64,000 nucleotides of DNA from AWTP1-13 sp963775835 (GCA_963775835.1 CAVZKV010000025.1:124001-188000); one strand, 5' to 3'. Positions 54,962 through 64,000 are shown, counted from the first letter of the stretch. Notes: generated by a model not told the origin, from the letters alone. Program-made: numbers and translations.

Positions 54962-56491
54962 ATGCGCGAGGCGAGACCGATCAAGCTGCTGCTCGCCGCC
55001 CTCGGAGGCGAGGGCGGGCACGTCTTGGCGTCTTGGCTGCACGATGCAGCCATCGCCAGCGGACACTACACGCAGGGAACATTTATTCCCGGTGTGGCAC
55101 AGCGCACGGGCGCGACCACCTACTATCTTGAAATCGTGCCGGGGGCGGCCGTGCGCCATAGCGCCGCGCAACGACGCCCGGTGTTGGCGTTGAACGCGGC
55201 ACCTGGCGAAGTCGACGTCATGGTTGCCAGTGAGCTGTTGGAGGCGACGCGCGCAATCCAGGCTGGATTTGTCACACCGGAGCGGACAACGCTGATTGCC
55301 TCGTGTGCACGCGTGTTCACCGTCGACGAGAAGTCAGCCATGACCGACGGCCGGCTCGACCCGGCAGGCCTGCGCGAGGTTGCCCGGAGCTTTGCTCAAC
55401 GCCTGATCATTGCCGACTACACGGCGGTGGCGGCAGAAGCCAAGAGCCTGCCCAACGCCGTGCTGCTGGGCGCGCTTGCCGGCGCCGGGGTGTTGCCGAT
55501 TGCGTTCGACGATTATCGCGATGCCATCCGCCGACAAGGCAAATCGGTCGATGTCAACCTGCGCGGCTTCGAAGCCGGCTTGGCCACGCTGGCGGCGCTG
55601 TCGGCGGGCGAGACCTCGCCGCCTGAGCCGGCCGGGCCGGAATTGGTGACGGGCGGGAGCCAGACTGGGCTAGGGACTGAGGCGGCATTAACGCCGTTTC
55701 CCGCCGAAGCGCGCGCGGTGCTCGCGAGTGCCGTCGCACGCTTGAGCGACTATCAGGATGCGGCCTACGCCCGGCTCTACCTCGAGCGGGTAGGCGCCTT
55801 TGTCAGCCGCTGCGGTAGCGATGGGGCGTTCATTCGAGAGCTGGCGCGCAACCTGGCCTTGCGCATGAGCGTCGAGGACGTGATCCGCGTGGCCCAGCTC
55901 AAACTGCGCGCCGTGCGGCTTGAGCGCCTGCGCCGCGAGTCGCGTGCCGGCGTTGGCGACATCATCGAAGTGACCGAATACTTGAAACCCGGTGCCGAAG
56001 AGGTGCTGGGCCTGCTACCGCCCCGTCTGGGACGGTGGCTGCTGGCCCATGTTCGCCGCGATCTGAGCTGGCCGTTGAAGGTGCGCAGCACGCGTCTATC
56101 CGGCTTTATGCGCCTGTGGGCCCTGGCTGCCCTCAAACGGTGGCGCCCGCGCACGCTCAAGTTTGCCGAGGAGGAGGCCTGGGTGCGGCGGTGGCTTGAC
56201 CTGGTGGACCGCGCGTATGCCGTCGATCCGCTCGCTGCCCGCGAGGTGGTGGCGACGGCCGCCTTGGTCAGAGGCTACGCCGAAACCTATAAGCGCGGCC
56301 AGGCACACTGGATGCGGATTGCGACCGCAGTCATCGAACCGGCGCTGGCGGGCCGGCTGGCGGGCGTTGCCTTCGCCGATGCGGTGCTGCAGGCGCGGCT
56401 GGCGGCGAGCAAGGATCCCGAAGGCCAAGCGCTGGCGCGGACCATCGAGGCCATTCATGCCGGGGCGGCGCACAGGCTGGCCGCGCAATAA
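54962..56491 (+). CDS. iorB: Indolepyruvate oxidoreductase beta subunit with C-terminal extension
   Basis: A 509-residue partner of iorA. The N-terminal about 200 residues are the gamma/beta-type domain (LLLAALGGEGGHVLASWLHDAA, GTFIPGVAQRTGATTYYLEI). Residues from about 240 on form an extra alpha-helical domain, probably DUF6537, as in many bacterial fused forms; archaeal IorB has only the first part. A GTG at 54953 overlapping the iorA stop is an alternative start. Confidence 0.87.
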   Translation: MREARPIKLLLAALGGEGGHVLASWLHDAAIASGHYTQGTFIPGVAQRTGATTYYLEIVPGAAVRHSAAQRRPVLALNAAPGEVDVMVASELLEATRAIQAGFVTPERTTLIASCARVFTVDEKSAMTDGRLDPAGLREVARSFAQRLIIADYTAVAAEAKSLPNAVLLGALAGAGVLPIAFDDYRDAIRRQGKSVDVNLRGFEAGLATLAALSAGETSPPEPAGPELVTGGSQTGLGTEAALTPFPAEARAVLASAVARLSDYQDAAYARLYLERVGAFVSRCGSDGAFIRELARNLALRMSVEDVIRVAQLKLRAVRLERLRRESRAGVGDIIEVTEYLKPGAEEVLGLLPPRLGRWLLAHVRRDLSWPLKVRSTRLSGFMRLWALAALKRWRPRTLKFAEEEAWVRRWLDLVDRAYAVDPLAAREVVATAALVRGYAETYKRGQAHWMRIATAVIEPALAGRLAGVAFADAVLQARLAASKDPEGQALARTIEAIHAGAAHRLAAQ

Positions 56492-57415
56492 TGAAACAAG
56501 ACCTCAAGGTGGCGTTGACCGCCATTCGAGATCGGCCGCGACCAATCCGCAGCGCTGTGCGGCGAGCGTGCGCAGGCTCGATGCATAAACCCCGGGACGG
56601 CGGGCAGGATCGACGGGGCCATTGCACAGGGCGACGTAGTCGCCTAACGCCCGCAAGGGTGCCTCGGCTGGCGCGCGCGGAGCTTCGAGAATGGCGTGAT
56701 TGGCAAGGATGCCTTGGTTGAGGCGGTGGGTGGGGCCGCCACGACCCGGTGCGGGGTCAGGGCCCACGATATAGGGCCCAAGACGCTTCGTGTTCGACGC
56801 CGCCGCGACGCAAAAGGGCCTGACTGTTCTCGCAGTTCGCCTTGAGCGGGCTTGCCGGTGTCGCCGTCACCGGCGGCAGCATCGCGACCCAGGTGTTGGG
56901 GCTCGGCGCTGTGCTCGGCAAGCTGTGTGCCATGAGCATCAGCTTCGCGGTCGTCGATAGCCTCAGGCGCGGCGTGGTGGTTGCCTGTCCTGCCTGAGCG
57001 GCAAAGGTGAGCGGCAAAGGTGGGCGGCAAAGGTGAGCACCAGGGGTGAGCAGCGCAAGGGGGTCGGCTGCGGGGATAGTTTTTTTCAGATTTTCTCAAG
57101 GGCGCCGGGGCGCGCCGGTGGCGCGAGCCTTCGGTTGTGGAGCCTGCGCTTTTGGCTCCCTTGGGATGGGCGCGTCAAGTCCGCGCCGCGTCCGGCCCCG
57201 GGCGACCTTGAGCGCGGCGCGGGGCGCGGGCATGAAAGGATGCGCCCTTTTTTGTCCGCCAACCCCCAATTCTTTCGCGGGCTTCCCAGGCGTTTTGCCG
57301 TCCCGTTCATGAACTGTTGGGACTACGACCCCGCCTTGGCCATGTTCGTGCCCAGATGGCGGCGAAATGCTGGGCAATGTATGAACGCAGACGTTCTTTC
57401 ACTTGGGAGGCAGTA
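56492..57415. other. Long region without a confident gene; possible gene remnants
   Basis: No frame over 924 bp has both a credible start and protein-like composition throughout. Two short stretches look like protein pieces. One is on the minus strand near 56504-56767 (LRALGDYVALCNGPVDP, then GVYASSLRTLAAQRCGLVAADLEW). The other is on the plus strand near 56832-56997 (FALSGLAGVAVTGGSIATQV, membrane-like, preceded by a stop). These may be remnants of deleted genes. Low-complexity GGCAAAGGTGAGC-type copies occur at about 57000-57060. The last 100 bp should hold the promoter of the next gene. Confidence 0.5.
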
Positions 57416-58198
57416 ATGCAGTTGCGACGGGGCGCCCTTTTGGCTGCGGCGCTGGTATTCACGGGGATGATGGCGAGCGACGCCTTTGCCCAGCGCCGAG
57501 ACAGCCGAGACAGCGATTGGGTGGACCTCGGATGCCAGACCGTTTCGTTCCGTGTGGATCGTGATGTCTTGCGCGTCGGGCGACGCGACGGGCGCTTCAG
57601 TGCCATTCGCCTGCACGCGCGAGGTGGCGATGTCGAAATGCTCGACCTCAAGGTGGTGTACGCCAACGGGCAACCCGACGACATTCCTGTGCGCCGTGTG
57701 CTAAGGCGCGGCGATCGGACAAACCCGCTCGACTTGCGCGGCAGTGAACGCTCTATCGATCGGATCGAGATGGTCTATCGCGCGGTGCCGAATTTCCGCG
57801 GTCGGGAGGCGGTCGTTTGTGTGGAAGGTCTGGCCCACGCAGCGCCGCCGCCGCCGCCGCCGCCGAGCGCGGGCGCCTGGGTCGAACTCGGTTGCAAGCA
57901 GGTTGCCTTGTTCGGTAGCGATCGCGACACCGTTCCGGTTGGGCGCCGCGAGGGTCGCTTCAAAGCCATCCGCTTGCACGTGCGCGGCGCCGACGTCGAG
58001 ATGCTGGATCTGAAAGTCATCTACGCCAACGGCGATCCCGACGACATTCCGGTGCGCCACGTCATTAGGCAGGGAGAACGGACGCGCCCCCTCGACCTTA
58101 GGGGCTGGGAGCGGAGCATCAATCGCGTCGACATGGTTTATCGCACAATCCCCAATTTCAAGGGCCTGGCTCGCGTCTGCGTCGAGGGCTTGCAGTAA
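57416..58198 (+). CDS. Exported protein with two tandem homologous domains
   Basis: A 260-residue protein: signal peptide (about 1-26, ALLAAALVFTGMMASDAFAQ), then two domains of about 90 residues joined by a proline linker (APPPPPPPSAG). Each domain has the same order: W-V-[DE]-L-G-C, a basic DRD.{3}VGRR.GRF.AIRLH.RG block, DVEMLDLKV.YANG.PDDIPVR, then PLDLRG.ERSI.R..MVYR..PNF and VCVEGL. The match is about two thirds identical by eye, so this is an internal duplication. It resembles DUF2541-like proteins. Function unknown. The ribosome site is GGGAGG. Confidence 0.8.
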   Translation: MQLRRGALLAAALVFTGMMASDAFAQRRDSRDSDWVDLGCQTVSFRVDRDVLRVGRRDGRFSAIRLHARGGDVEMLDLKVVYANGQPDDIPVRRVLRRGDRTNPLDLRGSERSIDRIEMVYRAVPNFRGREAVVCVEGLAHAAPPPPPPPSAGAWVELGCKQVALFGSDRDTVPVGRREGRFKAIRLHVRGADVEMLDLKVIYANGDPDDIPVRHVIRQGERTRPLDLRGWERSINRVDMVYRTIPNFKGLARVCVEGLQ

Positions 58199-58230
58199 CC
58201 CGCAGGCCCTACCCCAATCGGGCAACAGGG

Positions 58231-58262
58231 AAGGGCCGGTTTTCCGGCCCTTCTTGTTATTT
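58231..58262 (+). terminator. Rho-independent terminator
   Basis: A 9-bp stem AAGGGCCGG / CCGGCCCTT with a TTTT loop, followed by CTTGTTATTT. It lies 33 bases after the two-domain protein gene. Confidence 0.85.
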
Positions 58263-58492
58263 GCCACCCTCTCGCCGCGGCCTGCGGGCGGCCACAAACC
58301 GAACCCCATTCCCCGCGATCTTGGTCAAGCGAACGGTGCGCCTGCCCACGACCGTAAGGCTGGGGCGGTGCCGCCGCTCGGCTGCGGCTCCGCCTGCTCA
58401 AACCGACGGCGACGGGCCGTCGGGGGGCGGTGCGTTAAGGGCTGGCAAACAGCCGATTGGGTTCTGGCTGTCGGCTCAACCCGGAGATGCTC

Positions 58493-58777
58493 ATGATGCG
58501 ATCCTCGATCCTTGGCGCCGCCATCGTTTTTATCGCCATTTCAGGTGCGGCGTTGGCGCAGGACAAAGGCGGAGCCGCCTCGGACAGCGCGGCAGAGGCA
58601 CGTGCCAAAGTTCGCGCCGCCTGCGCGGCGGATGCAGAAAAATTCTGTGCCGGCGTCGAACGCGGCAAGGGCGGCGGCATGCGCGCCTGTTTTGCGGCGC
58701 ACGAGACCGAGCTGTCAGCCGAATGCAAGGCGGCGCGCACCGAGCGCAGCGCCCTTCGAGCGAAGGAGCGCAGCTAA
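58493..58777 (+). CDS. Small exported cysteine-rich-repeat protein
   Basis: A 94-residue protein with a signal peptide (about 1-21, ILGAAIVFIAISGAALAQ). The mature part has one copy of the Cys-rich GLG1-type repeat: ACAADAEKFCAGVERGKGGG followed by MRACFAAHETELSAEC, with the C-x8-C-x15-C-x12-C pattern. Such single-repeat secreted proteins are common in alphaproteobacteria; their role is unknown. In-frame ATGs at 58487 and 58496 are alternative starts. It lies between a terminator and the RND operon. Confidence 0.78.
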   Translation: MMRSSILGAAIVFIAISGAALAQDKGGAASDSAAEARAKVRAACAADAEKFCAGVERGKGGGMRACFAAHETELSAECKAARTERSALRAKERS

Positions 58778-58825
58778 TTTTACTTGAAAAAGGGGCCCGC
58801 GAAGGGTCGCCGGCCACTTTTTACC

Positions 58826-58838
58826 GTATTCAGAATAC
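58826..58838. promoter_or_regulatory. Perfect inverted repeat upstream of the RND operon
   Basis: GTATTC-A-GAATAC, a 13-bp perfect dyad, 203 bp before mdtA. It could be a TetR-type operator for the efflux genes. No regulator gene is adjacent, so this is tentative. Confidence 0.45.
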
Positions 58839-59041
58839 CTTACCGCCTTTGCTTGACGTTTTTCAGCAGGCCGAATTGGCACATTACGGCGCCTTCATAT
58901 GCCGTTAACCTCCTGGGGCCGTGGATAGCTGCAGCGGCCACTTTCGACGGTTGGGGTGGGGGTTATGCGTTCATTGTTCGGGTCCAAGATCCAACCGGGG
59001 GCACTCTCCCGCGCGCGTCGATGTGATGAAAGGAAGCCTCG

Positions 59042-60379
59042 GTGATCAGGCTGCTCAAACAGGTGTTCGCGCTCGCCGTTGTCGGCGTCGTGGCGGCCGC
59101 CGTGATCTACCTCACGGCCGCTCCCACCGAGCAGAAGCAGGGCGGCAACCGGCGGGCGGGGCGGTTCGCCGGGGATGGCCCGGTGCCGGTCCTGGTGGCC
59201 CCTGCCCGCGTCGCCGACGTGCCCGTTTATTTCTATGGCGTCGGTACCGCCAAGGCCCGCAATACCGTGACCGTGCGCCCGCAGGTCGACGGGCGCATCC
59301 TCAGCCTCAACTTTAAGGAAGGCCAGGACGTCAAACGCGGCGACGTGCTGGCCAAGATCGATCCCGCCACCTACCAGGCGCAGCTCGATCAGGCGGCCGC
59401 CAAGAAGGTGCTCGACGAGGTGCAGCTGGCCAACGCCCAGCGGGATCTGGAGCGCTACAATAGCTTGACGGCCCTCTCGGTGGCGCCAAAGACGATCGAT
59501 ACCCAGCGTGCGCTCGTTGGCCAGCTTACGGCTCAGCTCAAGGCTGATGATGCCGCCATCGCCAATGCCAAAGCCATCCTCGACTATACCAGCATCGTGG
59601 CGCCGATCGACGGCCGCACCGGTATCCGCCTGGTCGATGAAGGCAACCTGGTGCGTGCTTCGGACGCCGGCTTTGTCGTCATCACCGAGGTCAGGCCGAT
59701 CTCGATTCTTTTCACCCTGCCGCAGCAGCAGCTCAAAGACATCAATGCGGCCCTCGCCGCCGGGGCCGTTGCGGTCGAGGCGCTGGAGTTCGACGGCAAG
59801 ACCGTCCTCGATCGCGGCAGCCTCCAGGTCGTTGACAATCAGGTCGACCAGACCACCGGCACCGTGCGCATGAAGGCGGATTTTCCGAATGCCAACTTGC
59901 AGCTCTGGCCCGGCCAGTTCGTCAATGCCCGAGTGCTTGTCAATACCATGAGCCAGGTGGTGGTGATCCCGACGCCCGCCGTACAGCGCGGGCCCAACGG
60001 CACCTTTGCCTACGTCGTACAAGACGATGACCGTGTGGCTCTGCGTCCCATTACGCTGGCGCTGCAAAACGAGAAGGAGGCCGTGGTAGCGAAAGGCATC
60101 AGCGCCGCCGAGCGCATCGTCACGACCGGCTTTGTGCGCCTGAAGGATGGCAGCCGGGTTACGGTCAGCGAGCCCGAGGTCCAGCCGGGCGGGCCCAATG
60201 GTACGGCGCAGAATGCCACCATCAGTAGTGCGATTTCTGCGCCGCCGCCGGAGGCGGCCGCGGAAAGGCCTCGTGAGCATGGCAAAGGCCGGCGCAAGCG
60301 GGAAAATGCGGCCGAGGCGGGTGGCACGAAGGCACGCGAAGCCGACAAAAGCAAATCCGAAGGAAACGCCACGCAATGA
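59042..60379 (+). CDS. mdtA: RND efflux periplasmic adaptor (MdtA type)
   Basis: Membrane-fusion protein of an RND pump, 445 residues, anchored by an N-terminal hydrophobic segment (FALAVVGVVAAAVIYLTA). Lipoyl/barrel-sandwich halves are visible in TVRPQVDGRILSLNFKEGQDVKRGDVLAKIDPATYQAQL and YTSIVAPIDGRTGIRLVDEGNLV, with a coiled-coil hairpin between them. The start is GTG with GGAAG upstream. The C-terminus is unusually basic and Ala/Glu-rich (about the last 55 residues). ATGA overlap with the next gene. Confidence 0.9.
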   Translation: MIRLLKQVFALAVVGVVAAAVIYLTAAPTEQKQGGNRRAGRFAGDGPVPVLVAPARVADVPVYFYGVGTAKARNTVTVRPQVDGRILSLNFKEGQDVKRGDVLAKIDPATYQAQLDQAAAKKVLDEVQLANAQRDLERYNSLTALSVAPKTIDTQRALVGQLTAQLKADDAAIANAKAILDYTSIVAPIDGRTGIRLVDEGNLVRASDAGFVVITEVRPISILFTLPQQQLKDINAALAAGAVAVEALEFDGKTVLDRGSLQVVDNQVDQTTGTVRMKADFPNANLQLWPGQFVNARVLVNTMSQVVVIPTPAVQRGPNGTFAYVVQDDDRVALRPITLALQNEKEAVVAKGISAAERIVTTGFVRLKDGSRVTVSEPEVQPGGPNGTAQNATISSAISAPPPEAAAERPREHGKGRRKRENAAEAGGTKAREADKSKSEGNATQ

Positions 60380-63300
60380 GCGTTTCCTCGCCCTTCATCC
60401 TAAGACCTATCGCCACCACGCTGTTGGGCTTCGCCGTCGCGCTGGCAGGGGCGCTCGGCTATTGGTGGCTGCCGGTATCCTCGCTGCCGCAAGTCGATTT
60501 TCCGACCATCCAAATCACCACGCAGCTGCCCGGTGCCAATCCAGAGACCACGGCCAACCTGGTCACCGCACCGCTCGAGCGACCGCTCGGACAGATCCCG
60601 GCGCTGACGCGCATGACGTCGTCATCATCCTACGGCATCAGCCAGATCACCCTACAATTCGACCTCACGCGGGATATCGACGCGGCCGCCCAGGACGTGC
60701 AATCCGCCATCAACGCCGCGGGCTCGACGCTGCCCCGCACGCTGCCCTACCCGCCGACCTATGCCAAGGTGAACCCTGCCGATGCGCCGATCGTCACGCT
60801 GGCCCTGACATCGTCCAGCATTTCCCTGCGCCAGCTGTCTGATCTGGCCGACACCTTGATGGCCCAGCGGCTGAGTTCCATCGCCGGCGTCGGCCACGTG
60901 GCCGTCGAGGGCGGCATTCGGCCGGCGGTGCGCATCCAGGCGGACCTGGCGCGGCTTGCCGCCTATGGCCTCAGCATGTCGGACCTGAGGGCGGCAATCG
61001 TAGCGGCCAACGTTTCGGGCCCGAAGGGCTCCCTCGATGGCCCGCACCAGTCCTACACCATTGCCGCCAACGATCAGATCAGCAATGCCGAGGCCTATCA
61101 GGCGGTTATCATCGCCTATCGCAACAATGCGCCCGTGCTCCTCAAGGACGTGGCCGAGGTCGTAGATAGCCTGGAGAACGCCAAGGTCGGCGGTTGGTAT
61201 GGCGATGTCCCAGCCGTTGTCATCGACGTGCACCGCCAGCCCGGTGCCAACGTGATCGAGACGGTGCAGCGCATCAAGCGTGAGCTGCCGCGCCTGCAGC
61301 GCACCATTCCGAGCGACGCCAAACTGACCCTGGTGCACGATCGCACCGGCACCATCCGCGCGTCCGTACGCGATGTGCAGTTCACGCTGGTATTGAGCGT
61401 AGCCCTGGTGGTGCTCGTGGTGCTGCTGTTTCTGCGCACCATTCGGGCGACCATCATCGCCGGCGTGGCCCTGCCCGTGTCGCTGGTTGCCACCTTTGGC
61501 GTTATGTGGTTCTGCGGCTTCGGCCTCGACAACCTTTCCCTAATGGCGCTGACGATCGGTACCGGCTTTGTTGTCGACGATGCCATCGTCATGATCGAGA
61601 ACATCGTGCGTCACATGGAGGCCGGCGAGCGGCCGATCGAAGCCGCCCTCAACGGCGCGCGTGAGATCGGCTTCACCGTCATCTCCCTCACACTCTCGCT
61701 GATTGCCGTCTTCATACCCTTGTTGTTCATGACCGGCCTGGTCGGCAGGATGTTTCGTGAGTTTGCGCTGACCCTCACCATCGCCGTGGTTATTTCGGCG
61801 GTGGTATCACTGACCTTGACCCCCATGATGTGCTCGCGGCTGCTGCGCCACCGCACCGGTGAAGGCGGAGCGCGGGTGTCGCGCTTCTTCAATGCGGCCG
61901 TCGACGCGGTGATCGAAGGTTATCGGCTCAGCCTCGAATGGGTGCTGCGGCACGAGCGGGCAACGCTTCTGACCACGCTCGCCACGGTGGTCATCACCGT
62001 CGCCCTCTATATCATCGTGCCCAAAGGCTTTCTGCCTCTGCAGGACACGGGCGCCATCACGGCGGTGATGGAGGCTGGCCCGGAAGTTTCGTTTGCTGAG
62101 ATGGAACGGCTGCAGGCGAAGGCTGCCGGCGCCATCGGCACGGATCCGGATGTTGCAAGTGTCATCTCGCTGGTCGGTGTCAGCAACATCAATCCTACGC
62201 CCAACTCCGGTCAATTGAAGATCACGCTCAAGCCACGCCAGGCACGCACGGCCAGCATCAGTGCGATCGTTGAGCGCCTGCAACATGCCGTCGGCAGCAT
62301 TCCCGGTATCACCGTGTATTTCCAGCCGGTGCAGGATATCCAGATCAGTACCATCATCAGCCGCGCGCAGTATCAGTACACGCTGGTCGGCAGCGACGAG
62401 AACGACGTGCGCACCTGGTCGGCGCGTCTGCTCGAGAGGATGCGTGAGGCACCCGAGCTGCGCGAGGTGGTTTCGGAAGCGCAAGACGGCGGTTTGCGGG
62501 CGATGGTGCGCGTCGACCGCGAGCTGGCCAGTCGGCTTGGCATTTCCATGCAGGCGATCAATGACGCGCTCAACGATGCCTTCGGCCAGCGGCAAATCTC
62601 CACCATTTATGCCCAGGCGAACCAATATCGCGTGGTGCTGGAGGCCATGCCGCAATACCAGAGCGATCCCACCGCGCTGGCGCGGCTGTACGTGCCGGGC
62701 AGCGGCGGCGCCCAGGTACCATTGAGTGCCGTCGCCAAAATCGAGCGCAGGACAGCACCGCTTGCCGTATTTCACCAGGACCAATTCCCGTCCGTCACCA
62801 TCAGCTTTAATCTCGCGCACGGCGCCTCGCTCAGCGATGCGGTGTCCGTCATCGGCAAGGCGCAGCAAGACATCGGCATGCCCTCCTCCGTGGTAGGCAA
62901 CTACTCCGGCGATGCCGACGAGTTCACGCGTTCACTTGCCGGACAGCCCTGGCTGATCCTGGCGGCCATCATCACGATCTACATCGTGCTCGGTGTTCTG
63001 TACGAAAGCTTCGTGCACCCCTTTACGATCCTAACCACGCTGCCGTCGGCCGGCATCGGCGCCGTGCTTGCCCTGATGCTGTGCGGGCTCGATCTGTCAC
63101 TGGTGGCGCTGATCGGCATCGTGCTGTTGATGGGCATTGTGAAAAAGAACGCGATCATGATGATCGACTTTGCGCTGGAAGCGGAACGAACGCAAAACCT
63201 CAAGCCCCGCGAGGCCATCGTGCAGGCCTCGCTGTTGCGGTTCCGGCCGATCATGATGACGACGCTGGCTGCCCTATTCGGTGCGCTACCCCTGGCGCTC

Positions 63301-63492
63301 GAGAGCGGTACCGGCTCGGAGCTGCGCAATCCGCTGGGCATCACCATTATCGGCGGCCTGCTGCTCAGTCAGCTGCTGACGCTCTATACGACGCCCGTGA
63401 TCTATCTGGCCATGGAGCGCGTACGGGCGCGGCTGGCGCCCAGCCCCCAGCCCTACCCATCGGCAGGTGCCGCTGGGCAAGCCGCGGAGTAG
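60376..63492 (+). CDS. mdtB: RND efflux inner-membrane transporter (MdtB type)
   Basis: Proton-driven pump of 1038 residues with the usual 12-helix RND layout: N-terminal SPFILRPIATTLLGFAVALA, VDFPTIQITTQLPGANPETTA, and the TM4 proton-relay motif GTGFVVDDAIVMIEN with two Asp. Also PLLFMTGLVGRMFREFALTL and, late, LIGIVLLMGIVKKNAIMM. The first gene product of an MdtBC-type pair; the second follows. Confidence 0.92.
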   Translation: MSVSSPFILRPIATTLLGFAVALAGALGYWWLPVSSLPQVDFPTIQITTQLPGANPETTANLVTAPLERPLGQIPALTRMTSSSSYGISQITLQFDLTRDIDAAAQDVQSAINAAGSTLPRTLPYPPTYAKVNPADAPIVTLALTSSSISLRQLSDLADTLMAQRLSSIAGVGHVAVEGGIRPAVRIQADLARLAAYGLSMSDLRAAIVAANVSGPKGSLDGPHQSYTIAANDQISNAEAYQAVIIAYRNNAPVLLKDVAEVVDSLENAKVGGWYGDVPAVVIDVHRQPGANVIETVQRIKRELPRLQRTIPSDAKLTLVHDRTGTIRASVRDVQFTLVLSVALVVLVVLLFLRTIRATIIAGVALPVSLVATFGVMWFCGFGLDNLSLMALTIGTGFVVDDAIVMIENIVRHMEAGERPIEAALNGAREIGFTVISLTLSLIAVFIPLLFMTGLVGRMFREFALTLTIAVVISAVVSLTLTPMMCSRLLRHRTGEGGARVSRFFNAAVDAVIEGYRLSLEWVLRHERATLLTTLATVVITVALYIIVPKGFLPLQDTGAITAVMEAGPEVSFAEMERLQAKAAGAIGTDPDVASVISLVGVSNINPTPNSGQLKITLKPRQARTASISAIVERLQHAVGSIPGITVYFQPVQDIQISTIISRAQYQYTLVGSDENDVRTWSARLLERMREAPELREVVSEAQDGGLRAMVRVDRELASRLGISMQAINDALNDAFGQRQISTIYAQANQYRVVLEAMPQYQSDPTALARLYVPGSGGAQVPLSAVAKIERRTAPLAVFHQDQFPSVTISFNLAHGASLSDAVSVIGKAQQDIGMPSSVVGNYSGDADEFTRSLAGQPWLILAAIITIYIVLGVLYESFVHPFTILTTLPSAGIGAVLALMLCGLDLSLVALIGIVLLMGIVKKNAIMMIDFALEAERTQNLKPREAIVQASLLRFRPIMMTTLAALFGALPLALESGTGSELRNPLGITIIGGLLLSQLLTLYTTPVIYLAMERVRARLAPSPQPYPSAGAAGQAAE

Positions 63493-63497
63493 GCGCG

Positions 63498-64000
63498 ATG
63501 AATTTCTCGCGGCCCTCCATCGAGCGGCCGATTGGCACTTCGCTCCTCGCCTTCGGCCTCCTGCTCTTGGGTATTGTCGCCTATCGCTTTTTGCCCGTCG
63601 CCAGCTTGCCGACGGTCGAATTCCCGACCATCAACGTCACGGCGCAGCTGCCGGGCGCCGACCCGGAGATTATGGCGGCGACGGTTGCCGCACCCCTCGA
63701 GCGGCATCTGGGCGAGATCGCCGGGCTCAACGAAATGACGTCGGTGAGCTCGCTGGGCTCCACTCGCATCAGCATGCAATTCGACCTCGGGCGTAGCATC
63801 GAAGGCGCCGCGCAGGACGTGCAGGCTGCCATCAATGCCGCGGCCAGCGACCTGCCTGCCGACATGCCATCGTTGCCACGCTACCGCAAATCCAATCCGG
63901 CGGCCGCTCCCATTCTCATCCTGGCGCTTACGTCCAAATCCATTCCAGCGAGCGATTTGTACGATGCCGCCGACACCGTGATCGCGCAGCGGATCTCGCA
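63498..64000 (+). CDS. mdtC: RND efflux inner-membrane transporter (MdtC type), 3' end cut off
   Basis: The first about 167 codons of a second RND pump: MNFSRPSIERPIGTSLLAFG, then SLPTVEFPTINVTAQLPGAD and SRISMQFDLGR-like STRISMQFDLGRSIEGAAQ. It follows mdtB by 5 bases. Two different pump subunits behind one adaptor is the MdtABC arrangement, where MdtB and MdtC form a mixed trimer. The frame is open to the window end. Confidence 0.9.
   Translation, partial: MNFSRPSIERPIGTSLLAFGLLLLGIVAYRFLPVASLPTVEFPTINVTAQLPGADPEIMAATVAAPLERHLGEIAGLNEMTSVSSLGSTRISMQFDLGRSIEGAAQDVQAAINAAASDLPADMPSLPRYRKSNPAAAPILILALTSKSIPASDLYDAADTVIAQRIS

Noticed and set aside
58853..58887. TTGACG as -35 of an mdtA promoter
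   Set aside because: No -10-like hexamer occurs at 16-18 bases; the nearest (CATTAC) is 23 bases away.

Overview
The window is a GC-rich, densely packed bacterial chromosome segment. It is most likely alphaproteobacterial: the SOS cassette imuA-imuB-dnaE2 is preceded by a GTTC-N7-GTTC LexA box, the form used in that class, and the gene families (box pathway, Tat-exported Liv-type binding protein, TctABC, TRAP, BKACE) fit. No rRNA, tRNA, CRISPR, insertion sequence or phage gene was seen.

Region 1 (1-23.5 kb) is an aerobic aromatic-acid catabolic island. After the 3' part of hslO come a beta-keto acid cleavage enzyme, the HTH/shikimate-kinase-like regulator BoxR and, divergently, benzoate-CoA ligase. 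A minus-strand operon follows (acyl-CoA ligase, enoyl-CoA hydratase, SDR, DHDPS-like lyase, and a frameshifted small gene). A plus-strand operon follows that: a Liv-type ABC transporter with Tat-exported binding protein, then a HyuA/HyuB pair. The island ends with a KstD-like flavoprotein divergent from boxC-boxB. The two divergent intergenic regions (boxR/bclA and flavoprotein/boxC) each hold two copies of a 14-bp TGCA-ended motif that covers a -10-like hexamer. I read these as BoxR operators. boxA and boxD are not in the window.

Region 2 (23.6-29.1 kb) is housekeeping and small-gene DNA: HAD dehalogenase, aroC, two small lysine-rich exported proteins, a TPR lipoprotein-size protein, a histidine phosphatase and a DUF1194 VWA protein. 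Several strong hairpins sit between its convergent genes.

Region 3 (29.3-42.3 kb) holds transport and catabolic genes. There is a ugpA-E-C transporter with a creatininase-like gene inserted and no ugpB. Around it are an SDR, a 2-keto-4-pentenoate hydratase-like enzyme, a 3-hydroxyisobutyrate dehydrogenase-like enzyme, a GrdB/PrdB-like protein with Cys at the selenocysteine site, an enoyl-CoA hydratase homologue lacking one catalytic Glu, a tctBAC tricarboxylate transporter and an FMN alpha-hydroxy-acid dehydrogenase.

Region 4 (42.4-48.4 kb) is the SOS mutagenesis cassette imuA-imuB-dnaE2 behind a near-consensus sigma70 promoter with the LexA box in its spacer. Region 5 (48.5-56.5 kb) has a TRAP operon (dctPQM) flanked by two MarR regulators. 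The second MarR heads an indolepyruvate oxidoreductase operon (iorA-iorB). Region 6 (56.5-64 kb) starts with about 0.9 kb of apparently decayed or non-coding DNA. It then has a two-repeat exported protein, a Cys-rich small exported protein and an mdtABC-type RND efflux operon that runs off the window end.

All family assignments come from reading motifs and overall protein similarity by eye; no database search was run.
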